Below are positions 43,400 through 50,344 of a stretch of 64,000 bases of DNA, piece by piece; the stretch's first letter is position 1, and each line of letters starts with the position of its first letter. Source of the stretch: CAYSGL01 sp964520985. GTDB taxonomy: Bacteria > Pseudomonadota > Alphaproteobacteria > Micavibrionales > Micavibrionaceae. Where the stretch lies: NCBI GenBank assembly GCA_964520985.1, contig CAZFPB010000001.1, positions 1,302,001 to 1,366,000 on the forward strand, given 5' to 3'. The notes under the pieces were generated by a model that saw only the letters and a program-made list of their open reading frames with translations, was not told where the DNA came from and searched no databases. The position numbers and the translations under genes are program-made.

Positions 43400-44107
43400 A
43401 TGGGACAAACCATCAGCCTTGTCGACGACGACCGCAATATCCTGACTTCTGTCTCCATGGCGCTGGAAGCCGAAGGCTTTACCGTCAGAACCTATAATGA
43501 CGGGGAAGAAGGCTACAAAGGCGTCACGGAATCCGTGCCCGATCTGGTGGTGCTCGACATCAAAATGCCCCGTATGGACGGGATGGAAGTCTTGACCAAG
43601 CTGCGCGAAACCTCGCAAGTGCCGGTAATTTTTCTCACTTCCAAGGATGATGAAGTCGATGAAGTGATCGGCCTGCGCATGGGCGCGGACGATTATATCA
43701 CCAAGCCGTTCTCCCAGCGCCTGCTGATCGAGCGCATCCGCGCCCTGCTCCGCCGCCAGGAATTGATGCAGAACAACAAGCCGGACGACGCCAATGAGCC
43801 GAAGGAAAAAACCGTGCGCGGCAGCCTCGTCCTCGACGATGCCCGCCATTTGTGCACATGGAAGGGCGGCCCGGTCAATCTGACCGTGACTGAATACCTG
43901 CTGGTGAAAGCCCTGGCGCTCCGCCCCGGCCACGTAAAAAACCGCGACCAGTTGATCGACATGGCCTATGGTGAGAATATCTATGTCGACGACCGCACGA
44001 TTGATTCCCACATCAAGCGTGTGCGCAAAAAATTCCGCGCCGTCGATGACGACTTCAATCAGATCGAAACCCTCTACGGGATCGGCTATCGCTATAAGGA
44101 AGAATAG
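43400..44107 (+). CDS. chvI: Response regulator ChvI
   Basis: An OmpR-family regulator (235 aa) controlling envelope, acid-stress and host-interaction genes in alphaproteobacteria. The receiver domain has the acidic pair at Asp10-Asp11 in VDDD, the phosphorylation site Asp53 in VLDIKMPRMDG, and Lys102 in YITKPF. The C-terminal winged helix (about 140-235) includes LTVTEYLLVKALA and the recognition segment DDRTIDSHIKRVRKKF. TAAGGAG lies 11 bases upstream. It is directly followed by chvG, its cognate kinase. Confidence 0.94.
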   Translation: MGQTISLVDDDRNILTSVSMALEAEGFTVRTYNDGEEGYKGVTESVPDLVVLDIKMPRMDGMEVLTKLRETSQVPVIFLTSKDDEVDEVIGLRMGADDYITKPFSQRLLIERIRALLRRQELMQNNKPDDANEPKEKTVRGSLVLDDARHLCTWKGGPVNLTVTEYLLVKALALRPGHVKNRDQLIDMAYGENIYVDDRTIDSHIKRVRKKFRAVDDDFNQIETLYGIGYRYKEE

Positions 44108-44110
44108 AAT

Positions 44111-45841
44111 TTGAGCTGGTGGACGCGCCGCCCGATCAATTCACCGCCACCGCTTGATCCTGATATAGAGGAACAGGCGCGCGTTCGCTGGTCCACCTCT
44201 TCTGAAAAAATCACCGGCCTGACAAGTAAAATTCTGGCAGTAAACGTCATCGCCCTGATGATTCTGGGATTAGGCCTGCTCTATATGGGCCAATACACTG
44301 ACTCCCTGATCGCCGCCGAGTTAGAGACCATGCGCGGGCAGGCGCGGTTCTATTCGGGTGCCTTATCCGAAGGCTCGGTGCGGACGGTTTATCAAGTCTC
44401 CTCCAACCCCTATGAACAACCGTTAGAGATTGAAGCCATCCGCCCGGAATTTGCCCGCCGCATGGTGCGCAGATTGGGCGAGATCGGCAATGCCCGCATC
44501 CAGCTTTATTCCGTCGATGGCTCAATTCTGGCCGATTCGCATTTGCTGCGGGGCGGCGGCGGCGTTGTCCTGATGGAAAATCTTGATGATGCCTCTAGCG
44601 AAAGCGCCGTGAAACTGGACGGCCTATTCGCCCAGAGCGCCAGCCGCTTCCTCGATATCATCCCGATCAAAACCCATATGCCTGCCTATCCGACGCAGCA
44701 TGCGGGTGACATTTTCAATTTCCCCGATGCCCAGAAAGCCATGATAGGGAATATTCAGGCCAGCGCGTGGAAGCGCGGCGATGGCCGGATTATGGTGACG
44801 GCCGCCGCCCCGATCCAGCGCCTGAAACAAGTTCTGGGCGTGGTTGTACTCGAACGCGAAGCAATTGAACTCGAACGCTCGATCTCCTCGGTCCGCGTCG
44901 ACGTATTCCGCGTTTTCCTTGTAGCCCTTGGCATTACCGTCATGCTGTCGATTTACCTCTCCGGCCTGATCGGCCGCCCGCTGCAGCGCCTCGCCGTCGC
45001 TGCGGATGCCGTTCGCCGCAGCAAAAACCGCAGCGTCGAAATCCCGGATATGAGCAACCGGCGCGATGAAATCGGCGAACTTTCCGTCGCCATCCGCGAA
45101 ATGACGCAAGCGTTGTGGGACCGGATGGATGCGGTCGAGCGCTTTGCGGCGGATGTTGCGCACGAACTGAAAAACCCGCTCACCTCCCTGCGTAGCGCCG
45201 TGGAAACAGTTAGCCGGATCGACGATCCCGACAAACGCAAAAAATTGATGGATATTGTGCAGCATGATATCCAGCGCCTCGACCGCCTGATCAGCGATAT
45301 TTCCAGCGCGTCGCGTCTTGATGCCGAACTATCCCGCGAGGAAATGGGCACCGTCAATGTGGCCGATCTGCTGCAGGAACTGCAATCGATATTCAAGAAA
45401 CCGCTCGACCGTGCCGATGACAAGGAACAGGATAATATCGTTCTGCGCATCGACATGAATGACACGCCGATCGTCGTTGGCAACCGCGACCGTCTGGGCC
45501 AAGTCTTCACCAACCTGATCAGCAATGCCCTCTCCTTCTCACCCGACAACGGGCTGGTCACCATCAAAGTGCGACATGTCGATGGCGATAAAATCCGCGT
45601 GGTTGTTGAAGACCAGGGATCGGGTATTCCGGACAACAAACTGCAAAACGTCTTTGAGCGTTTTTATACCGAACGCCCCAGCCATGAAAGCTACGGCAAC
45701 CATTCAGGCCTCGGCCTTTCCATCGCCAAACAGATTATCAGCGCCCATGGCGGCCGCATCTGGGCGGAAAATATACGCGACATTCCCGGCACCAAAGTGA
45801 AAGGCGCCCGCTTTGTCGTAGAACTGGAGCAGGCTGAATGA
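44111..45841 (+). CDS. chvG: Sensor histidine kinase ChvG (ExoS)
   Basis: The membrane kinase partner of ChvI, 576 aa. One helix at about residues 40-60, a periplasmic sensor domain (about 62-255), a second helix near 258-280, HAMP, then a HisKA domain with the phosphoacceptor in FAADVAHELKNPL (His351) and an HATPase domain with NLISNALSFSP, DQGSGIP and GLGLSIAKQII. The start appears to be TTG at 44111, 3 bp after chvI, with AAGGAAG upstream. Its stop overlaps rapZ by 4 bp. In many alphaproteobacteria hprK sits at that junction; here it is absent. Confidence 0.94.
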   Translation: MSWWTRRPINSPPPLDPDIEEQARVRWSTSSEKITGLTSKILAVNVIALMILGLGLLYMGQYTDSLIAAELETMRGQARFYSGALSEGSVRTVYQVSSNPYEQPLEIEAIRPEFARRMVRRLGEIGNARIQLYSVDGSILADSHLLRGGGGVVLMENLDDASSESAVKLDGLFAQSASRFLDIIPIKTHMPAYPTQHAGDIFNFPDAQKAMIGNIQASAWKRGDGRIMVTAAAPIQRLKQVLGVVVLEREAIELERSISSVRVDVFRVFLVALGITVMLSIYLSGLIGRPLQRLAVAADAVRRSKNRSVEIPDMSNRRDEIGELSVAIREMTQALWDRMDAVERFAADVAHELKNPLTSLRSAVETVSRIDDPDKRKKLMDIVQHDIQRLDRLISDISSASRLDAELSREEMGTVNVADLLQELQSIFKKPLDRADDKEQDNIVLRIDMNDTPIVVGNRDRLGQVFTNLISNALSFSPDNGLVTIKVRHVDGDKIRVVVEDQGSGIPDNKLQNVFERFYTERPSHESYGNHSGLGLSIAKQIISAHGGRIWAENIRDIPGTKVKGARFVVELEQAE

Positions 45842-46680
45842 GCACCAAACCCCTCTTCGTAACAGGTCTGTCGGGGGCGGGCATGTCCTCGGCCATGGCA
45901 GTGCTGGAAGACCTTGGTTATGACGTCTTCGACAACTTTCCCCTATCCCTCGTCGATGCGCTGGTACGCGACCCGGCCGCCAGCGGCAAACCGATCGCCA
46001 TTGGTGTCGATGCCCGCAGCCGCGGGTTCGATGCTGGCGCATTGATCGCCAAGGCCCGCCAGCTGGAAGGGCGCATCGTCTTCCTGACCTGCGATGAAAC
46101 CGTGCTGCAAAAGCGCTTTACCGAAACGCGCCGCAAACATCCGCTGGCGCAAGATCGCCCGATCAGCGCCGGGATCAAAAAAGAACTCTCCATGCTGCAC
46201 CCGGTGCGCGAGGCGGCGGATCCGATCATCGATACGACAGAGCTATCCATCCACGATTTGAAGCGGGTGCTGGAAGGCACGTTCAAGCTGCAGAATGCCA
46301 GCCGTCTGACCATCACCTTCATGTCCTTCGGCTTTAAATATGGGATGCCGCGCGAAGCCGACATGGTGTTGGATGTCCGCTTCTTGAAAAACCCCCACTG
46401 GGAGGAGGCCTTGCGCCCCTACACAGGCAAAGATGCCAAAGTCGCCGCCTATATCGAGCAGGATGCTGATTTAAAAGATTTTCTGACTAAAACTCAAAGT
46501 CTGCTAGATACATTGCTGCCGCGCTACAGCGCTGAAGGCAAAAGCTATTTCACGCTGGCGGTGGGCTGCACCGGTGGCAAACACCGGTCGGTTTATGTCG
46601 CGGAAAAGCTTAGCGCCTATGCGCAGCTAAAAGGCTTTAATGCCCTCACCGAGCACCGCGATATGGAACGCTACGCCTGA
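45838..46680 (+). CDS. rapZ: RNase adapter / nucleotide-binding protein RapZ
   Basis: A YvcJ/RapZ-family protein (280 aa) that in E. coli guides RNase E to the small RNA GlmZ. The N-terminal P-loop domain shows VTGLSGAGMSS (residues 8-18): the invariant Walker A lysine is methionine at position 16. LEDLGYDVFDNFP follows. The C-terminal domain is well kept (FMSFGFKYGMPREADMVLD; DVRFLKNPHW; the nucleotide-like pocket GCTGGKHRSVYVAE). It is coupled to chvG by a 4-bp overlap. ATP binding may be reduced or lost; the C-terminal domain argues for retained function. Confidence 0.92.
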   Translation: MSTKPLFVTGLSGAGMSSAMAVLEDLGYDVFDNFPLSLVDALVRDPAASGKPIAIGVDARSRGFDAGALIAKARQLEGRIVFLTCDETVLQKRFTETRRKHPLAQDRPISAGIKKELSMLHPVREAADPIIDTTELSIHDLKRVLEGTFKLQNASRLTITFMSFGFKYGMPREADMVLDVRFLKNPHWEEALRPYTGKDAKVAAYIEQDADLKDFLTKTQSLLDTLLPRYSAEGKSYFTLAVGCTGGKHRSVYVAEKLSAYAQLKGFNALTEHRDMERYA

Positions 46681-46788
46681 TTAGAGGCTGTTTTTCGGTC
46701 CGGCAGACGGACTGACTTCAAAGCTGGCAATTGCTGCGTCGCTGCTGGCGGCACATATACTGGCCAGTATTTCTTTAATGGAAGACAT
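46681..46788 (-). CDS. Small protein, 35 aa, coupled to the 126-aa gene
   Basis: A 36-codon frame including stop, with AGAAGGACC just upstream of its ATG. It starts 14 bp before the end of the upstream 126-aa frame, so translation is probably coupled. The product begins MSSIKEILASICAASSD and ends SAGPKNSL. It has a short amphipathic helix, one cysteine and no membrane segment. Its stop abuts the rapZ stop. I know no family; it could be a peptide toxin, leader-type peptide or small regulator, but nothing decides this. Confidence 0.5.
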   Translation of the reverse strand: MSSIKEILASICAASSDAAIASFEVSPSAGPKNSL

Positions 46789-47155
46789 GGTGGTCCTTCT
46801 CAATTGTAAAAAGGGCGCTCTCGGTTGAACAGCCCTCGCCCTTGTACTGATAAAACATCACTTTTATTTTCTCACCGTTCGAGCCGTCATTGATCAGATG
46901 GAACAGCTGGCGGCTTTTGGTCTGCTCACCCAGCTGCAGCAATTTGTTGCGGCCATTCAGGGCGGAGACGATGTTCATGACTTTCTTTTCGGCCAGCGCC
47001 AGATCCTCCGCCGTGTCGAGAATCATGTAATCGCCGACCGGTTGCGCTTCTCCGGCATCATAGCGCATGATCTGGAACGCGCGCGGGTGCATCGGGTTGC
47101 GCGCATAGATATAGCGCGGCATGGCTGAATGCTGGTTGAAATCCTTCGTTTCCAT
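46775..47155 (-). CDS. Hypothetical protein, 126 aa
   Basis: An unrecognised cytoplasmic protein with an AAAGGGG ribosome site. It has a basic, aromatic N-terminus (PRYIYARNPMHPRAF), a helical middle (AEDLALAEKKVMNIVSALNGRNKLLQLGEQ in pieces) and a beta-rich end (KIKVMFYQYKGEGC, FTIEKDHHVFH). It occupies, on the opposite strand, the place where the PTS genes for EIIA-Man and HPr usually lie between rapZ and ahcY. The 35-aa frame follows with a 14-bp overlap. Confidence 0.65.
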   Translation of the reverse strand: METKDFNQHSAMPRYIYARNPMHPRAFQIMRYDAGEAQPVGDYMILDTAEDLALAEKKVMNIVSALNGRNKLLQLGEQTKSRQLFHLINDGSNGEKIKVMFYQYKGEGCSTESALFTIEKDHHVFH

Positions 47156-47246
47156 GGTGTTTAGGCCCCTTTAATCTTGCAAACGCCCCGTTAAGTCCTT
47201 AAGTGTAGGGCGGAATTCTTAAAAGAACCCTAAAGGAACAAAACAA

Positions 47247-48560
47247 ATGAGCGCCCAGCCACAAGCCGTCCAGAACGACTATAAAGTAAAAGATATCAGC
47301 CTCGCCGAATGGGGCCGCAAAGAGATCGTCATTGCCGAAACCGAAATGCCGGGCCTGATGGCGCTGCGCAAGGAATACGGCGCCAAGCAACCACTGAAAG
47401 GCGCCCGTATCGCAGGCTGCCTGCACATGACCATTCAAACGGCTGTGTTGATCGAAACGCTGGAAGCGCTGGGCGCCACCGTCCGCTGGTCTTCGTGCAA
47501 CATCTTCTCGACGCAGGACCACGCCGCCGCCGCGATTGCCGCCAAAGGCACTTGCGCCGTTTTCGCCTGGAAAGGCCAGACCAACGAAGAAGCCGAATGG
47601 TGCATTCACCAGACGATCACAGGCCCCGATGGCTGGACCGCCAACATGATTCTCGACGATGGCGGCGACCTGACCGCGATTATGCACAAGGACTACCCGG
47701 AACTGATGAAGGACGTAAAAGGTATTTCCGAAGAAACCACGACGGGTGTTCTGCGTCTCTACGAGATGGCGAAAAAGGGAACGCTGGCGGTGCCCGCCAT
47801 CAACGTCAACGACTCGGTGACGAAATCGAAGTTCGACAACAAATACGGCTGCCGCGAATCGCTGGTCGACGGTATCCGCCGCGCGACCGACGTGATGATG
47901 GCCGGTAAAGTCGCTGTCGTCGCCGGCTTTGGCGATGTCGGTAAAGGCTCCGCCGAATCCCTCGCTTCGCAAGGCGTGCGCGTTATGGTCACCGAAGTTG
48001 ACCCGATCTGCGCCCTGCAGGCCTGCATGGAAGGCTATGAAGTCGTGACGATGGAAGAGGCCGCCCCGCGCGCCGATATCTTCGTCACCACGACCGGCAA
48101 CATCGATATTATTACCATCGAGCATATGCGCGCCATGAAAGACCGCGCCATCGTGTGCAATATCGGCCACTTCGATAACGAAATTCAGGTCGAATCCTTG
48201 CGCAATCTGAAATGGCACAATGTGAAGCCGCAGGTTGATGAAATCGAATTCCCGGACGGCAAACGCATCATCCTGCTTGCCGAAGGCCGTCTCGTAAACC
48301 TCGGCTGCGCCACCGGCCACCCGAGCTTCGTGATGTCCGCCTCGTTCACCAACCAGACGCTGGCCCAGATCGAACTGTGGAACAACGCAGCTCAATACGA
48401 CAAGCAGGTCTATGTCCTGCCGAAACACCTTGATGAAAAGGTGGCCATGCTGCACCTCGAGAAACTCGGCGCCAAGCTGACCAAACTGAACAAGGCACAA
48501 GCCGACTATCTGGGCATTCAAACCGAAGGCCCGTTCAAATCGGACATGTACCGCTACTAA
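47247..48560 (+). CDS. ahcY: Adenosylhomocysteinase
   Basis: Hydrolyses S-adenosylhomocysteine to adenosine and homocysteine, an NAD-dependent step of the methyl cycle. 437 aa. Substrate residues lie in CLHMTIQTAVL and SSCNIFSTQDHAAAA; the NAD fold has GFGDVGKGSAESLASQG; VCNIGHFDNEI and the C-terminal FKSDMYRY end are invariant family features. AAAGGAAC lies 7 bases upstream. I looked for a SAM or SAH riboswitch in the 91-bp leader and saw no convincing one. A strong terminator follows. Confidence 0.97.
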   Translation: MSAQPQAVQNDYKVKDISLAEWGRKEIVIAETEMPGLMALRKEYGAKQPLKGARIAGCLHMTIQTAVLIETLEALGATVRWSSCNIFSTQDHAAAAIAAKGTCAVFAWKGQTNEEAEWCIHQTITGPDGWTANMILDDGGDLTAIMHKDYPELMKDVKGISEETTTGVLRLYEMAKKGTLAVPAINVNDSVTKSKFDNKYGCRESLVDGIRRATDVMMAGKVAVVAGFGDVGKGSAESLASQGVRVMVTEVDPICALQACMEGYEVVTMEEAAPRADIFVTTTGNIDIITIEHMRAMKDRAIVCNIGHFDNEIQVESLRNLKWHNVKPQVDEIEFPDGKRIILLAEGRLVNLGCATGHPSFVMSASFTNQTLAQIELWNNAAQYDKQVYVLPKHLDEKVAMLHLEKLGAKLTKLNKAQADYLGIQTEGPFKSDMYRY

Positions 48561-48575
48561 GTTTTCCAGATTTTG

Positions 48576-48602
48576 AAAAAGCCGCCTATAGGCGGCTTTT
48601 TT
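48576..48602 (+). terminator. Rho-independent terminator after ahcY
   Basis: AAAAAGCCGCC and GGCGGCTTTTTT pair around a TATA loop, 16 bp after the ahcY stop, followed by further T residues. Confidence 0.93.
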
Positions 48603-48644
48603 ATTGAATTTAACAAGTATTGGTTTATTTTTTCACACAAAATA

Positions 48645-48673
48645 TTGACATAAATAAATATGTTTGCTTATAT
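48645..48673 (+). promoter_or_regulatory. Sigma-70 promoter of the 143-aa gene
   Basis: TTGACA at 48645-48650 and TTATAT at 48668-48673 with exact 17-base spacing lie in an A/T-rich stretch just after the ahcY terminator. Transcription would start about 15-20 bases before the ATG at 48697. Confidence 0.7.
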
Positions 48674-48696
48674 ACCCGTTCAATTTTGAGGGTCTT

Positions 48697-49128
48697 ATGA
48701 GTAATAGTCTGAAAGAGCAGTTTGAAGACGTCGTCGCGGATGTCGCCCGTGAGCGTCCCGACTATTTTCACCGCAAACTCCCCGATATCCGCCGAGCGAT
48801 GGGCCCTATTACCGAAGCACAGCCTTTCTATGATGCAGCCCTGATCGCCAGCCATGATATTGATCCGCAGGAATGGGTGAAAACCCATGCGCTGGGCTTT
48901 GCCAAGGAAACTTTAGCCATCACCGGCTACAACACGCACCCTGCCCATGGCGAAACCGCATATGTTCGCACCCTAATCTGCCTGTCACAGGAAGATACGG
49001 GTTACGGCGCGTTCGGACCCACGCTACCGGCCGAAATCGCTCAGAAACTGCGCGATTTTCTGGTTCAGCTCGAACCATTCAGACCGGTAACGCCGCGCTC
49101 ACCCCTTTTCCCGCGTAACACGCTGTAA
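48697..49128 (+). CDS. Hypothetical protein, 143 aa
   Basis: An unrecognised cytoplasmic protein. I use the ATG at 48697 with GAGGG seven bases upstream; the frame is open to 48664, but that part overlaps the promoter. It begins with an acidic helix (LKEQFEDVVADVARERPDYF in two parts), then a mixed domain with WVKTHALGFAKETLA and YVRTLICLSQEDTGYGAFGP, and a proline-rich end (PVTPRSPLFPRNTL). There is no signal peptide. It has its own near-consensus promoter. purU follows after 43 bp and may share the transcript. Confidence 0.7.
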   Translation: MSNSLKEQFEDVVADVARERPDYFHRKLPDIRRAMGPITEAQPFYDAALIASHDIDPQEWVKTHALGFAKETLAITGYNTHPAHGETAYVRTLICLSQEDTGYGAFGPTLPAEIAQKLRDFLVQLEPFRPVTPRSPLFPRNTL

Positions 49129-49171
49129 AAAACTCCTGAACAAAACGCCGCGAAGCATTTAGACTGACCGC

Positions 49172-50011
49172 ATGTTTATTTTGCGCCTCCAGTGTATTGA
49201 TAGCCCGGGCATTGTCGCCGCCGTTGCCACGGCTTTGCGCAATTCGGCCTGTAATATTGAAGAATCCGCCCAGTTTTTCGAGCGTTCATCGGGGCAGTTT
49301 TTTATGCGGGTAATGTTCAGCGAACTGGTCCCTGACGCTGTATCCCATTTCACCCGCACCTTTGGCGACGCCGCGCAGCAATTTGCCATGACCTGGCGGG
49401 TCTGCATGGCCGCCGAGCGCGTTAAAACCTTATTGATGGTTTCGAAAGAAGATCATTGCCTGAGCGATCTGCTCTATCGCTGGAATAGCGGGTCTTTGGC
49501 GATTGAGCCGTTAGGGATCGTCTCCAACCACGCCACGATGGAGCCACTGGCGGCGCAGCATAATATTCCCTTCCATCATCTGCCTGTGACCCCGGAAACC
49601 AAAATGGAGCAGGAACAGCGCCTGCGTCATTTGATCGCCGGGACGAACGCCGAGCTGATCGTGCTGGCGCGCTACATGCAGGTTCTCTCGGATCAGTTTA
49701 CCAGCGATTTCGCCGGCCGGGTCATCAACATTCATCACTCCTTCCTACCGGGGTTCAAAGGCGCGAAACCTTATCATCAGGCTTACGAGCGCGGGGTCAA
49801 ACTGATCGGTGCGACCGCGCATTTCGTCACGCCCGATCTCGATGAAGGCCCGATCATTACCCAGGATGTGCAACAGGTGACCCATCGCGACACCCCCGAT
49901 ATGATGCGCCAATTAGGCCGCGACACCGAAAGCCGTGCGCTCGCCCGCGCCCTCAAACTTTACGCCGAACGCCGCGTCTTCCTGCACGGCAACCGTACAA
50001 TCATCCTCTGA
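49172..50011 (+). CDS. purU: Formyltetrahydrofolate deformylase
   Basis: Hydrolyses 10-formyl-THF to formate and THF, balancing one-carbon pools. 279 aa: an N-terminal ACT domain (RLQCIDSPGIVAAVATAL, about 4-75) and a C-terminal formyl-transferase fold with LLMVSKEDHCLSDLLYRW, ISNHATMEPL-type segment (here VSNHATM) and the catalytic INIHHSFLPGFKGAKPYHQA region. The downstream ATAHFVTPDLDEGPII block completes the active site. Length and domain order are normal. A consensus promoter starts 12 bp after its stop. Confidence 0.95.
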   Translation: MFILRLQCIDSPGIVAAVATALRNSACNIEESAQFFERSSGQFFMRVMFSELVPDAVSHFTRTFGDAAQQFAMTWRVCMAAERVKTLLMVSKEDHCLSDLLYRWNSGSLAIEPLGIVSNHATMEPLAAQHNIPFHHLPVTPETKMEQEQRLRHLIAGTNAELIVLARYMQVLSDQFTSDFAGRVINIHHSFLPGFKGAKPYHQAYERGVKLIGATAHFVTPDLDEGPIITQDVQQVTHRDTPDMMRQLGRDTESRALARALKLYAERRVFLHGNRTIIL

Positions 50012-50023
50012 TCCGCTTTGTCC

Positions 50024-50053
50024 TTGACAATAAAAGGAATATTATCCTATAAT
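50024..50053 (+). promoter_or_regulatory. Near-consensus sigma-70 promoter upstream of divL
   Basis: TTGACA at 50024-50029 and TATAAT at 50048-50053, both exact consensus hexamers, with 18-base spacing. It lies just after purU and would give divL a leader of about 285 bases that runs through the palindromic element. Confidence 0.7.
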
Positions 50054-50123
50054 AACGAATGAATACTGTAGGAAAAGCCGGCTGTGGTCCCCGGAAAGAC
50101 GGGCCAAAACTTTTAAAATCTCA

Positions 50124-50266
50124 AAACGAACTATTGGGTATACCTCATCCCACACCGTCATCCCGCGCGAGCCGGGGGATCTTACCCGCTATCGACAGAC
50201 AGGATCCCTCCAATGGCTTCGCTCAGTCGGGATGACAACCAAAAATTCCGCCAAACGAACTATTGG
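50124..50266. repeat. Palindromic repeat element flanked by 14-bp direct repeats
   Basis: GTCATCCCG (50157-50165) and CGGGATGAC (50228-50236) are exact inverted termini of an 80-bp segment with further internal pairing (GCCGGGGGATC with GGATCCCTC). Such GTCATCCCG...CGGGATGAC units are known as dispersed intergenic repeats in alphaproteobacteria. The 14-bp sequence AAACGAACTATTGG occurs at 50124-50137 and again at 50253-50266, 129 bp apart, like a duplication made on insertion. No other copy was noticed in this window. Confidence 0.7.
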
Positions 50267-50344
50267 AACGTGGCACGCATCAAGGCGTATCCAGCCCGAA
50301 ATCCAGCTTTGGCCCCTTCAGCGTTCATGATAAAAGAATAGGAC

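Larger units (their letters stand above)
50012..50344. other. Intergenic region purU-divL (333 bp)
   Basis: This gap holds a near-consensus promoter (50024-50053), a G/C hairpin near 50083-50102 (GGTCCCCG and CGGGCC around GAAAGA), and the palindromic element with direct repeats at 50124-50266. A 58-codon frame from 50059 has no ribosome site and I do not count it as a gene. Confidence 0.6.

Noticed and set aside
47156..47246. A possible SAM or SAH riboswitch before ahcY
   Set aside because: The 91-bp leader shows no pairing or conserved core that I can match to a known class.
50059..50235. A 58-aa open frame starting 6 bases after the TATAAT box upstream of divL
   Set aside because: It has no ribosome site, most of its C-terminal half is the palindromic repeat, and there is no family likeness.
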